Notes under the pieces: model-generated
The model's input: only the letters and a program-made list of their open reading frames with translations
Databases searched by the model: none
Told to the model about the DNA's origin: nothing
Assembly (NCBI GenBank): GCA_030726195.1
Contig: JANREF010000125.1
Location: forward strand, 1 to 6,986
Source: Burkholderiaceae bacterium
GTDB taxonomy: Bacteria; Pseudomonadota; Gammaproteobacteria; Burkholderiales; Burkholderiaceae_C
Reading direction: 5' to 3'
Length of the DNA: 6,986 bases
Shown: piece after piece, positions 1 to 6,326 of the stretch
Layout: each line of letters opens with the position of its first letter
Position numbering within the stretch: the stretch's first letter is position 1
Position numbers and translations under genes: made by a program

Positions 1-2448
1 CATTTCTAACGCGTCGCCGTACAGCACACGCAGCTTGTCCGTGTCGCCCATTTCCACCGTCATGTTCGCGGCGTAGAACTCGGCGGTGTAGTGCACCTTG
101 AGCCAACCTGTGTGGTAGGCCAGCAATGAGTAGGCAGCGGCGTGCGACTTGTTAAAACCGTAGCCTGCAAACTTCTCCATCAAGTCAAAAACTTCGTCGG
201 CCTTGTCTTGTGAGATGTTTTGCTTGGCAGCACCAGCGCGGAACAATTCACGCTGCTGCACCATTTCCTCTAGCTTTTTCTTACCCATGGCGCGACGCAG
301 CATGTCTGCACCACCCAGCGAGTAACCCGCCAAGACCTGCGCTACCTGCATCACCTGCTCTTGATAGACCATGATGCCGTAGGTCTCTTCCAGCACTGGT
401 TTGACCAACGGGTGCGGATACTCCACCACTTCGCGCCCGTGCTTTCGGGCCACAAACGTGGGAATCAAGTCCATTGGGCCAGGTCGGTACAAGGCGTTGA
501 GGGCAATCAAATCTTCCAGGCGGCTGGGCTTGGCGTCGCGCAACATGCCTTGCATGCCGCGACTTTCAAACTGGAACACCGCCTCAGTTTGGCCACGCGA
601 GAACAAGGCATACACCTTGGCGTCGTCGATGGGCACGTCTTCGAAACGGAAGTCGGCCTGCCCTTTGTGACGCTGCACAATGAACGAACGCGCCAGCTCC
701 AAAATGGTGAGCGTGGCCAAGCCCAAAAAGTCGAACTTCACAAGGCCCACAGCCTCAACATCGTCTTTGTCGTACTGACTCACCGCCGACTCACTGCCGG
801 GCTGCTGGTACAACGGGCAAAAGTCTGTGAGCTTGCCCGGTGCAATCAACACACCACCGGCGTGCATACCAACGTTGCGCGTCATGCCTTCAAGCCGCTG
901 CGCCATGTCCAGCAGCGTTCGCACGTCTTCCTCGCGCTCTAGGCGCTCGGCAAGTTGGGGCTCTTGCTCGATGGCTTGAGCGATGGTGATGTGGGTGCCC
1001 GGTTTGTTGGGTATGAGCTTGGAGATGCCGTCACAAAAGCCGTAAGCGAAGTCCATGACCCGCCCCACATCCCGGATGGCGGCGCGTGCCGCCATGGTGC
1101 CGAAAGTGGCGATTTGGCTCACTGCGTTGCGCCCGTACTTGTCTTTCACGTAGTCAATCACGCGATCGCGGTTGCTTTGGCAAAAGTCAATATCGAAGTC
1201 GGGCATGGATACCCGCTCAGGGTTCAAGAAGCGCTCAAACAGCAAGTTGTACTGCAGCGGATCCAAATCGGTAATGCCCAGCGAGTACGCCACCAATGAG
1301 CCCGCACCTGAACCACGGCCCGGACCAACGGGGCAGCCATTGTTTTTCGCCCAGTTGATGAAGTCGCCCACAATCAAGAAGTAGCCGGGGAAACCCATGC
1401 TCAAAATCGTCTCGATTTCGAAATTCAGGCGCTGTGTATAGCGCTCTTGCTGCGCTTCACGGGCTGCGACATCAGGGTACAAATGCACCAATCGCTGCTG
1501 CAAGCCCTCGTGCGACAACTGGCGGAAATAATCCGCCATGGGCATGGGCACGCCGTTGGTGATGGGCGTTGGAAAGTCTGGTAACTGGGGCTGCCCCAGT
1601 GTGAGCGTGACGTTGCAGCGCTTGGCAATTTCCACCGCGTTGTGCAGTGCGCTGGGTACGTCGGCAAACAAGGCCTGCATCTCGTCGCTGGACTTGAAAT
1701 ATTGCTCACGTGTGAAGCGGCGTATGCGGCGGCGGTTGGCCAACATTTCGCCCTGCGCGATACACACCCTCGCCTCGTGGCTTTCGAAGTCATCGGCGGC
1801 CAAAAACTGTATCGGGTGGGTGGCCACAACGGGCAAGCCCAAGCGCGCGGCCAACGGCACACATGCCAACACATGGCGCTCGTCGTCTTCACGGCCCGCA
1901 CGCTGTATCTCTAAATAAAAGCGGTGGGTGAAGGTGTTGGCCAGCGTGAGGGCGACGCGCGACGCACGCCCCTCATCGCCGGCGACCAACGCGCGCCCTA
2001 CCGGGCCGGCCTGCGCGCCGGACAGCACGATGAGGCCTGCATTGAGCTCTAGCAGCCACTCCCACTTGACGGCGGCTTGATCGCGCGCGCTGGTTTGCGT
2101 CCATGCCCTGGCCAACAACTCGCACAGGTTCAAGTAGCCTTGGTTGTTTTGGGCCAGCAACACGATGCGCGACAGCGTTGGAGGCATGCCGGGCATGGCC
2201 GCTTTAGGCTCGGCGTCGTCTGGTACGTCGACCAGCATCACCTCTGCGCCAATGAGTGGCTTCACGCCCGCAGCCCTGGCTTTTTTGTAAAACTTCACCA
2301 TGCCGTACAAGTTGCTCAAGTCGGTCATGGCCAAGGCAGGCTGCGCACTGGCAACGGCTGCCTTGACAGCGTCTGGTACACGCACGGCACCATCAACAAC
2401 AGAGAACTCGGTGTGCAGGCGAAGGTGTACGAAAGGCGCAGAAGTCAT
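1..2448 (-). CDS. dnaE: DNA polymerase III subunit alpha (DnaE), 5' part, truncated by window edge
   Basis: This is the catalytic subunit of the replicative DNA polymerase III holoenzyme, a cytoplasmic C-family polymerase. Translation from the ATG at 2448 gives 816 codons with no stop down to base 1. E. coli DnaE has about 1160 residues, so roughly the last third is outside the window. The N-terminus begins MTSAPFVHLRLHTEFSVVDG, the start of the PHP domain; Arg10 sits where metal-binding PHP domains have His, so the PHP site looks degenerate, as in other proteobacterial DnaE. The palm carries the GPGRGSGAGS motif near residues 375-384, PDFDIDF with the catalytic Asp417 and Asp419, and KFDFLGL with the third Asp573. 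A finger-domain motif, GYGFNKSHAAAY, lies near 763-772. The missing C-terminal part would hold the clamp-binding and tau-binding regions. No Shine-Dalgarno sequence precedes the ATG. It follows the sox terminator in the same direction, so it is probably transcribed separately. Confidence 0.98.
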   Translation of the reverse strand, partial: MTSAPFVHLRLHTEFSVVDGAVRVPDAVKAAVASAQPALAMTDLSNLYGMVKFYKKARAAGVKPLIGAEVMLVDVPDDAEPKAAMPGMPPTLSRIVLLAQNNQGYLNLCELLARAWTQTSARDQAAVKWEWLLELNAGLIVLSGAQAGPVGRALVAGDEGRASRVALTLANTFTHRFYLEIQRAGREDDERHVLACVPLAARLGLPVVATHPIQFLAADDFESHEARVCIAQGEMLANRRRIRRFTREQYFKSSDEMQALFADVPSALHNAVEIAKRCNVTLTLGQPQLPDFPTPITNGVPMPMADYFRQLSHEGLQQRLVHLYPDVAAREAQQERYTQRLNFEIETILSMGFPGYFLIVGDFINWAKNNGCPVGPGRGSGAGSLVAYSLGITDLDPLQYNLLFERFLNPERVSMPDFDIDFCQSNRDRVIDYVKDKYGRNAVSQIATFGTMAARAAIRDVGRVMDFAYGFCDGISKLIPNKPGTHITIAQAIEQEPQLAERLEREEDVRTLLDMAQRLEGMTRNVGMHAGGVLIAPGKLTDFCPLYQQPGSESAVSQYDKDDVEAVGLVKFDFLGLATLTILELARSFIVQRHKGQADFRFEDVPIDDAKVYALFSRGQTEAVFQFESRGMQGMLRDAKPSRLEDLIALNALYRPGPMDLIPTFVARKHGREVVEYPHPLVKPVLEETYGIMVYQEQVMQVAQVLAGYSLGGADMLRRAMGKKKLEEMVQQRELFRAGAAKQNISQDKADEVFDLMEKFAGYGFNKSHAAAYSLLAYHTGWLKVHYTAEFYAANMTVEMGDTDKLRVLYGDALEM

Positions 2449-2454
2449 GGTTGT

Positions 2455-2460
2455 ATTTTA
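2455..2460 (-). promoter_or_regulatory. candidate -10 element for dnaE, possibly leaderless
   Basis: On the minus strand the hexamer TAAAAT matches five of six bases of the TATAAT -10 consensus. Its last base is six nucleotides before the dnaE ATG, so a start site about seven bases downstream would fall on the A of the ATG. I see no good -35 hexamer at 16-18 bp spacing. The hexamer's first base is also the end of the 8-bp palindrome AGATATCT (2460-2467). This is a pattern match only. Confidence 0.3.
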
Positions 2461-2515
2461 GATATCTATCCAGCCCAATCCTGTCCCCGGCGCACATTAC
2501 CTCGCCTGCCAGGGC

Positions 2516-2546
2516 AAAAAAAAACGCCCACAAGGGGCGCTTTTTT
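2516..2546 (-). terminator. intrinsic terminator after soxB
   Basis: A GC stem, CGCCC (2525-2529) paired with GGGCG (2535-2539), closes a five-base loop. It is flanked by nine A's on the left (2516-2524) and six T's on the right (2541-2546). Read on the minus strand, the hairpin lies 26 bases past the soxB stop and is followed by nine T's, the standard Rho-independent layout. The opposite strand also has a T-run after the stem, so it could act in both directions, although no plus-strand gene is seen to need it. It separates the sox operon from dnaE. Confidence 0.85.
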
Positions 2547-2572
2547 ATGCTGGGCTCAAGACCAGACCGCCA

Positions 2573-4294
2573 TCAGGCAATGCCAGGGTTACCGGCCATG
2601 TTTTTAAGCGTTGGCATGTTGAGCTTGCGCGGCTTGATGGTTTTTTCTGACTTGAGGTAAGTCTCCATCACGTCCCAAATGGGCTCGCCCGTCACGCCCG
2701 CACCCACAGGTGCCCAGCCGGCCACTTTGTAGGTCTTGCTCGCGTCGATGGCCTTGCCATTGAGTTCCATGTTGCTGATACGCTTGCCAGAGTCGGCCAA
2801 CGGGTCGCAGGTGTACTGCAAGCCGCCCACGCGAACCATGTCGCCACCTTGCTGGTAGTAAGGATCGGGATTGAACAGGTTGTCGCACACGTCTTCAAGA
2901 ATGGTCTTGATGGTTTGACCGCTCATGTCGGTCAAGGTGGTGGCTGGGTAGGTGATGGCCACCTGGTCCATCAAGTGGTCACGTGTGATGGCCTGACCTG
3001 GCAATATGGTGGTGCCCCAACGGAAGCCAGGCGAGAACGCAATCTCGGCACCCTTGACTGCCATGAGGCCGTCAACAATCAACTGGTCCCATGAACCGTT
3101 GAAGTTGCCACGTCGGTACAGCAAGCCTTCACTGATCGCCAAGGTTTCGTCCAACTTGGCCTTGAAGGGTGCGCGCACCGAGTCGATGTAGGTTTGCATC
3201 TCAGTGTCGGCGGGCAACAGGTTGGCAAACACGGGCATGAGCTTGTAGCGGAAGTCTTGCACCTTGCCACCGCGCACATCAAAGTCCAATACGCCCAAAA
3301 ACTTGGAGTTGGAACCGGCATTGGTCACCAGTGTTTTGCCGCCAGCGTTGGTCACCACAACCGGTGCGGGCATGCCGTCGTGTGTGTGGCCGCCCATGAT
3401 GGCGTCGATACCACTCACGCGTGAGGCCATCTTGATGTCCACGTCCATACCGTTGTGCGACAGCACCACGACAGCCTGCGCACCTTTTGAACGGACCTCA
3501 TCGACCATTTTTTGCATGTGGTCGTCTTTGATGCCAAACGTCCAGTCCGCCACCATGTGGCGTGGGTTGGCAATCGGCGTGTAAGGGAAGGCCTGACCAA
3601 TGATGGCCACTGGAATGCCGTTCATTTCGCGAATGACGTAGGGCTTGAACACCTGATCGCCGAAGTCGCTGGTGTGCACGTTTTGCGCCAAGAACTCAAT
3701 CTTGCCGGCAAAATCTTTGTCGATGATCTCCTGCACGCGCTCTGCACCCAGGGTGAACTCCCAGTGCGGGCACATCAAGTCCACGCCCAACAGCTTACAG
3801 GCGTCAACCATGTCTTGACCGTTGGTCCACAGCGCCGTGGCGGAGCCTTGCCATGTATCACCACCGTCTAGCAACAAAGCGTGTGGGCGGCTGGCGCGCA
3901 CTTGTTTGATCAACGTCGCCATGTGGGCGAAGCCGCCAACCTTGCCATAGGTCTTGGCAGCCTGCTCGAAATTGAGATAGGTGAACGCGTGGGCTTGTGG
4001 CGAATTGGCCGGGACCTTGAAGTAATTCAACAAGTTCTCACCCACCAAATGCGGTGGGCGGCCATAGGCTTCGGACACGCCTAGGTTGACACTGGGCTCG
4101 CGGAAGTAAATGGGGTTCAACTGGGCGTGGCAGTCGGTGAAGTGCATGAAGCTGACATTGCCAAACTTGGGCAAGTCGTACATGCGCTGCGCGGCAGCCA
4201 TGTCGCCGGCGAGCACCTCTTTTTGGCCCAACGCCATACCGCCCGCGCTGGCCACAGCCAGCAGTTGCAAAAATTCGCGACGTCCAATGCTCAT
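2573..4294 (-). CDS. soxB: thiosulfohydrolase SoxB
   Basis: SoxB is a periplasmic hydrolase of the 5'-nucleotidase/metallophosphoesterase family. It releases sulfate from S-sulfonated SoxY during thiosulfate oxidation, using a binuclear metal centre (manganese in characterised members). The 573-residue length is typical. The N-terminus has a Tat signal, GRREFLQLL at residues 4-12 followed by a hydrophobic stretch to about 28, which supports the ATG at 4294. Metallophosphoesterase motifs appear in order: FTDCHAQL with Asp54 and His56, LLDGGDTWQG with Asp143 and Asp146, HWEFT at 177-181, LSHNG with His280, and GGHTHDGMP with His303 and His305. The C-terminal 5'-nucleotidase-like domain spans roughly 380-560. 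It is the last gene of the cluster, 128 bp after soxX. Its ribosome binding site is weak (AAGAG, eight bases before the ATG) compared with the AGGAG-type sites of the other sox genes. Stop is TGA at 2575-2573. Confidence 0.97.
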   Translation of the reverse strand: MSIGRREFLQLLAVASAGGMALGQKEVLAGDMAAAQRMYDLPKFGNVSFMHFTDCHAQLNPIYFREPSVNLGVSEAYGRPPHLVGENLLNYFKVPANSPQAHAFTYLNFEQAAKTYGKVGGFAHMATLIKQVRASRPHALLLDGGDTWQGSATALWTNGQDMVDACKLLGVDLMCPHWEFTLGAERVQEIIDKDFAGKIEFLAQNVHTSDFGDQVFKPYVIREMNGIPVAIIGQAFPYTPIANPRHMVADWTFGIKDDHMQKMVDEVRSKGAQAVVVLSHNGMDVDIKMASRVSGIDAIMGGHTHDGMPAPVVVTNAGGKTLVTNAGSNSKFLGVLDFDVRGGKVQDFRYKLMPVFANLLPADTEMQTYIDSVRAPFKAKLDETLAISEGLLYRRGNFNGSWDQLIVDGLMAVKGAEIAFSPGFRWGTTILPGQAITRDHLMDQVAITYPATTLTDMSGQTIKTILEDVCDNLFNPDPYYQQGGDMVRVGGLQYTCDPLADSGKRISNMELNGKAIDASKTYKVAGWAPVGAGVTGEPIWDVMETYLKSEKTIKPRKLNMPTLKNMAGNPGIA

Positions 4295-4336
4295 ACGAAT
4301 ATCTCTTATTAATTGATTACTGATATTTCAAAACTT

Positions 4337-4366
4337 AAAAATGGCCGGTTGATTATGCCGACCATT
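4337..4366 (-). terminator. terminator-like hairpin between soxX and soxB
   Basis: Bases 4340-4348 (AATGGCCGG) pair with 4358-4366 (CCGACCATT), giving eight pairs with one internal C-A mismatch and a nine-base loop. On the minus strand the stem runs directly into five T's (4341-4337). The stem is only moderately stable and the T-run is short, so partial rather than full termination is the more likely effect. It sits 57 bp past the soxX stop and 43 bp before soxB. Confidence 0.4.
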
Positions 4367-4380
4367 CAGACAAGCCTCAA

Positions 4381-4400
4381 GCGCCGGTGTGCACCGACGC
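4381..4400. repeat. short inverted repeat downstream of soxX
   Basis: The arms GCG-C-CGGTG (4381-4389) and CACCG-A-CGC (4392-4400) form eight pairs with one mismatch around a two-base TG centre. No T-run follows on either strand, so it is not a complete intrinsic terminator. It could stabilise the 3' end of the soxAX message or be incidental. Confidence 0.35.
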
Positions 4401-4422
4401 CTGACGCTGTGTCAAACCACCA

Positions 4423-5076
4423 TCAATTTGCGTTGACAGGTGACTTTGGATCCAACAGCAACGCCATCACGTGCTGGATTTGCGCTTGATCCAAAATGCC
4501 GTTGTGGCCGGCACGTGGCATGTTGGAACAGGCGTTGTAAGCACGCGCGTTCCACAACTTACCCCATGTGTATTCCACAATGGCTTTAGACGCTGGGCTT
4601 GAAGGGTCGCTCACGCCGCGCAGTTTGCCGTAGTTGTACAAGCTTGGGCCCAAGGTGCCGTAAGACACCTGCGCTTTGTCAATCTGGTGGCAGTTGTAGC
4701 AGTTGCCGCCATTCTCACCACCCGCTTTGTCTTTCCAAGTCAAGCCCTTGCCACTGGCCGCGATTTTCTCGCCTTTTTTCCAGTCGCCCAGGAACTTACC
4801 GTCGGTAGGCCACTGGATGGTCTTGAGTTGCGCGGCTTCAATCGCTGCGGCCGTTGCACTGTCCAATGGCTTACCAGCCACATCGGCAGCGCTGCACAGG
4901 CGGTTGGCTTCGTCTTGCTGCAAGCGCTCGACTTTGGCAATGCCCTTGCTTTGGAACGACGTCTTCACCACTTCAGCGGTGCGTTTGTCTGCGTCCGCGC
5001 TGGACATGGTGGTTGACATGCAACCAGCCAAGACCAGGGCTGAAGCCAGCAACGAGATAGGAATGTATTTTTTCAT
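4423..5076 (-). CDS. soxX: sulfur oxidation c-type cytochrome SoxX, predicted lipoprotein
   Basis: SoxX is the small monoheme subunit of the periplasmic SoxAX cytochrome, which joins thiosulfate to the SoxY cysteine and passes electrons on. The 217-residue protein has one haem-binding motif, CYNCH (Cys126, Cys129, His130). Met186 in the segment ACSNMPRAG is the likely sixth haem ligand, and Cys61 and Cys183 could form a disulfide. It is longer than short SoxX forms because about 95 residues precede the cytochrome core. The N-terminus has a Lys-rich start, a hydrophobic stretch and the lipobox LAGC ending at Cys19, so it may be lipid-anchored instead of soluble. Start is ATG at 5076, with AAGGAG (5089-5084) seven bases upstream. 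That site overlaps the soxA stop codon, and the gap between the two genes is 11 bp, which suggests translational coupling. Identity rests on the haem core and its position between soxA and soxB. Confidence 0.93.
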   Translation of the reverse strand: MKKYIPISLLASALVLAGCMSTTMSSADADKRTAEVVKTSFQSKGIAKVERLQQDEANRLCSAADVAGKPLDSATAAAIEAAQLKTIQWPTDGKFLGDWKKGEKIAASGKGLTWKDKAGGENGGNCYNCHQIDKAQVSYGTLGPSLYNYGKLRGVSDPSSPASKAIVEYTWGKLWNARAYNACSNMPRAGHNGILDQAQIQHVMALLLDPKSPVNAN

Positions 5077-5087
5077 GGTGTCTCTCC

Positions 5088-5885
5088 TTATCGCTTGATA
5101 GCAGGTGCGATGCTCTCGGCACCCTTGGCATTCACGCCCATGTACACGCCCAAAGCGATGGTGGCATCACTGGCGTACTTGGGCTCTGGAAAGCGTTGCT
5201 GACGGTAGCAGTCGTTCAAGCGCTTTTGCATAGGCCACATCTGGCCATTGCCCACGCGGTAGGCAGGCCATGCTGCAAAGCCGATGCCGTCGCCGGGGTT
5301 GACCGTGAGGTTAGGCAAACCTTGCAAACGGATGCGCTTGCCATCTTCACCGTGGCATGTGGCACAAGCGAAGTCGTGCGGACCTGAGCGCATGAAGAAC
5401 AAGCGTTTGCCCACTTCGTACATTTCACGCTCTTGAGGGTGGGCTTGTGACAAGTTGATGTCCATACCCTTTGACTGTGCCGACACATAGGTGGCGATGT
5501 CACGGATGTTGGCTTGCTCGCCTTTGCCGTACGCGGTCTTGGCCAGCTCAGCGGCATTGAAGCCTTGCAGTGTTTCCATACAAGTCAGCAAGCGCGATTC
5601 CAAGTCTTGCACTCGACCGGTGTCGGCAAAGAACTTGGGCAATTCAACAAATGCACCTTTGACAACGCCTGGGCCTTTGCCCAAGTCACATTGCTCAAGG
5701 CTTACGTTTTTGGGGCCGCGTGGCATGGTCCACAGCTCTTCGCCAGCCATTTCAAATAGTTCTGCGGGGTTGCCGTCTTGCAGCATTTCGCGGTATTTCG
5801 CAATGCCAGCCTCGGTTTCATCAGCATGAGCCGATGCCATCAAGCCAGATGCGAGCAATGCCAGTAGGGCAATTTTGCGTTTCAT
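5088..5885 (-). CDS. soxA: L-cysteine S-thiosulfotransferase subunit SoxA (single-haem type)
   Basis: SoxA is the catalytic subunit of SoxAX, forming the thiosulfate-SoxY cysteine conjugate in the periplasm. I start it at the ATG at 5885 (265 residues). That ATG has AAGGAG (5898-5893) at seven bases and gives a clean Sec signal peptide, residues 1-21 ending AHA before DETEAG. An in-frame ATG at 5924 would add 13 Arg-rich residues, lacks a ribosome binding site and lies inside a hairpin. The C-terminal domain has the active-site haem motif CATCH (Cys174-His178) and Cys226 in LNDCYRQQ, the position of the haem-ligating cysteine persulfide. The N-terminal domain has no CxxCH; Cys66 and Cys102 remain and probably form a disulfide, as in SoxA proteins lacking the first haem. 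It is followed by soxX after 11 bp. Stop is TAA at 5090-5088. Confidence 0.95.
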   Translation of the reverse strand: MKRKIALLALLASGLMASAHADETEAGIAKYREMLQDGNPAELFEMAGEELWTMPRGPKNVSLEQCDLGKGPGVVKGAFVELPKFFADTGRVQDLESRLLTCMETLQGFNAAELAKTAYGKGEQANIRDIATYVSAQSKGMDINLSQAHPQEREMYEVGKRLFFMRSGPHDFACATCHGEDGKRIRLQGLPNLTVNPGDGIGFAAWPAYRVGNGQMWPMQKRLNDCYRQQRFPEPKYASDATIALGVYMGVNAKGAESIAPAIKR

Positions 5886-5892
5886 CGAGAGT

Positions 5893-5898
5893 CTCCTT
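5893..5898 (-). promoter_or_regulatory. ribosome binding site that sets the soxA start
   Basis: AAGGAG on the minus strand lies seven bases before the ATG at 5885. It is the only Shine-Dalgarno-like sequence near the candidate starts and decides against the in-frame ATG at 5924. Confidence 0.8.
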
Positions 5899-5908
5899 CT
5901 TCTTTGTG

Positions 5909-5936
5909 AAAAAGGCCGAAACATGATGTTCCGGCC
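5909..5936 (-). terminator. intrinsic terminator or attenuator between soxZ and soxA
   Basis: Bases 5914-5923 (GGCCGAAACA) pair with 5927-5936 (TGTTCCGGCC), giving nine pairs with one A-C mismatch and a three-base loop. On the minus strand the stem is followed by TTTTT (5913-5909). The element begins 21 bases past the soxZ stop and its T-run ends 23 bases before the soxA ATG. That leaves no room for a full promoter between it and soxA, so soxA-soxX probably relies on read-through, or on a promoter further upstream. Confidence 0.65.
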
Positions 5937-5949
5937 TGTGCGCTTGACT

Positions 5950-5967
5950 CGTCTCGATTAGGAGACG
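5950..5967. repeat. inverted repeat spanning the soxZ stop codon
   Basis: CGTCTC (5950-5955) and GAGACG (5962-5967) are perfect six-base arms around GATTAG, which includes the soxZ TAA stop on the minus strand. It lies just upstream, in transcription, of the terminator-like hairpin at 5914-5936, so two hairpins could form in tandem at the soxYZ 3' end. Short arms like this can arise by chance. Confidence 0.3.
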
Positions 5968-6269
5968 GTGACCTCATCGGTGCGGCTATCGCCCTTGTTG
6001 TCTTTCCAGCTGACCACAACTTTGTCACCGGCTGCGCCGCCTTCAAAGCTGAATGCCAAGTACGGGTTCTGCGATACGGCAGAGCCCCACTGCGCGCTCA
6101 GAACGGTTTTGCCGTTGTGCGTTGCAGTGACATCGCTGATGTAGTGTGCGGGGATGATGTTGCCAGATGAATCTTTACGCTGGCCACCTTCCATGATGTG
6201 TGCCATCAAGGCGCGTACGGTGACTACGCCGTTGTCTGCCTTGGCACGGATGCGCATTGGACGTCCCAT
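5958..6269 (-). CDS. soxZ: thiosulfate oxidation carrier complex protein SoxZ
   Basis: SoxZ is the partner of SoxY; the SoxYZ heterodimer carries sulfur intermediates through the periplasmic Sox cycle. The 103-residue length is normal for the family. Recognisable SoxZ segments are MRIRAK (5-10), MEGGQRKD then IPAHYI (26-44), WGSAVSQNPYLAFSF (61-75) and the C-terminal part around GDKVVVSWKDNKGD (81-94). There is no signal peptide, as expected, because SoxZ is exported as a complex with the Tat signal on SoxY. The ATG at 6269 has AGGAG (6282-6278) eight bases upstream. It lies 57 bp after soxY in the same direction. A terminator-like hairpin follows its stop, which could make soxYZ the most abundant part of the transcript. 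Confidence 0.95.
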   Translation of the reverse strand: MGRPMRIRAKADNGVVTVRALMAHIMEGGQRKDSSGNIIPAHYISDVTATHNGKTVLSAQWGSAVSQNPYLAFSFEGGAAGDKVVVSWKDNKGDSRTDEVTVS

Positions 6270-6326
6270 GTTGCTAACTCCTAATTCAATGTTTGTGTGT
6301 GTAAGTGGGTTTGCTGAGCGGGCTGT

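Larger units (their letters stand above)
4295..4422 (-). other. soxX-soxB intergenic spacer
   Basis: This is the longest gap inside the sox cluster and contains no convincing ORF. Going downstream from soxX it holds a GC-rich hairpin (4381-4400), a terminator-like hairpin with a T-run (4337-4366), and an AT-rich stretch up to the soxB start. Within the AT-rich part, TTGAAA (minus strand, 4326-4331) resembles a -35 box, but the hexamer 17 bp further on, TAAGAG, is a poor -10 and overlaps the putative ribosome binding site. A separate soxB promoter is therefore possible but not shown. Confidence 0.6.

Noticed and set aside
361..942. A 193-codon plus-strand open frame and similar plus-strand frames throughout dnaE
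   Set aside because: They are antisense to the conserved DnaE coding frame, match no family I recognise and arise from codon bias on the coding strand.
1425..1901. A 158-codon open frame on the minus strand inside dnaE
   Set aside because: It is out of frame with the uninterrupted DnaE translation, is rich in Arg, Trp, Cys and Ser as expected of a shifted GC-rich frame, and has no ribosome binding site.
1..2448. Possible frameshift in dnaE, because no single closed reading frame spans it
   Set aside because: I checked the codon frame from the ATG at 2448 to base 1; it is the same throughout with no stop. The frame is open only because the stop codon lies beyond the window.
2077..2607. A plus-strand open frame crossing the dnaE start, the terminator and the soxB end
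   Set aside because: It runs through the dnaE 5' end, an intrinsic terminator and the 3' end of soxB on the opposite strand; the translation is low-complexity and unrecognisable.
2573..4294. Annotation of the 573-residue protein as a generic 5'-nucleotidase (UshA-like)
   Set aside because: It shares the metallophosphoesterase fold, but the Tat signal, the HWEFT motif, the C-terminal region and the soxYZAX neighbours fit SoxB specifically.
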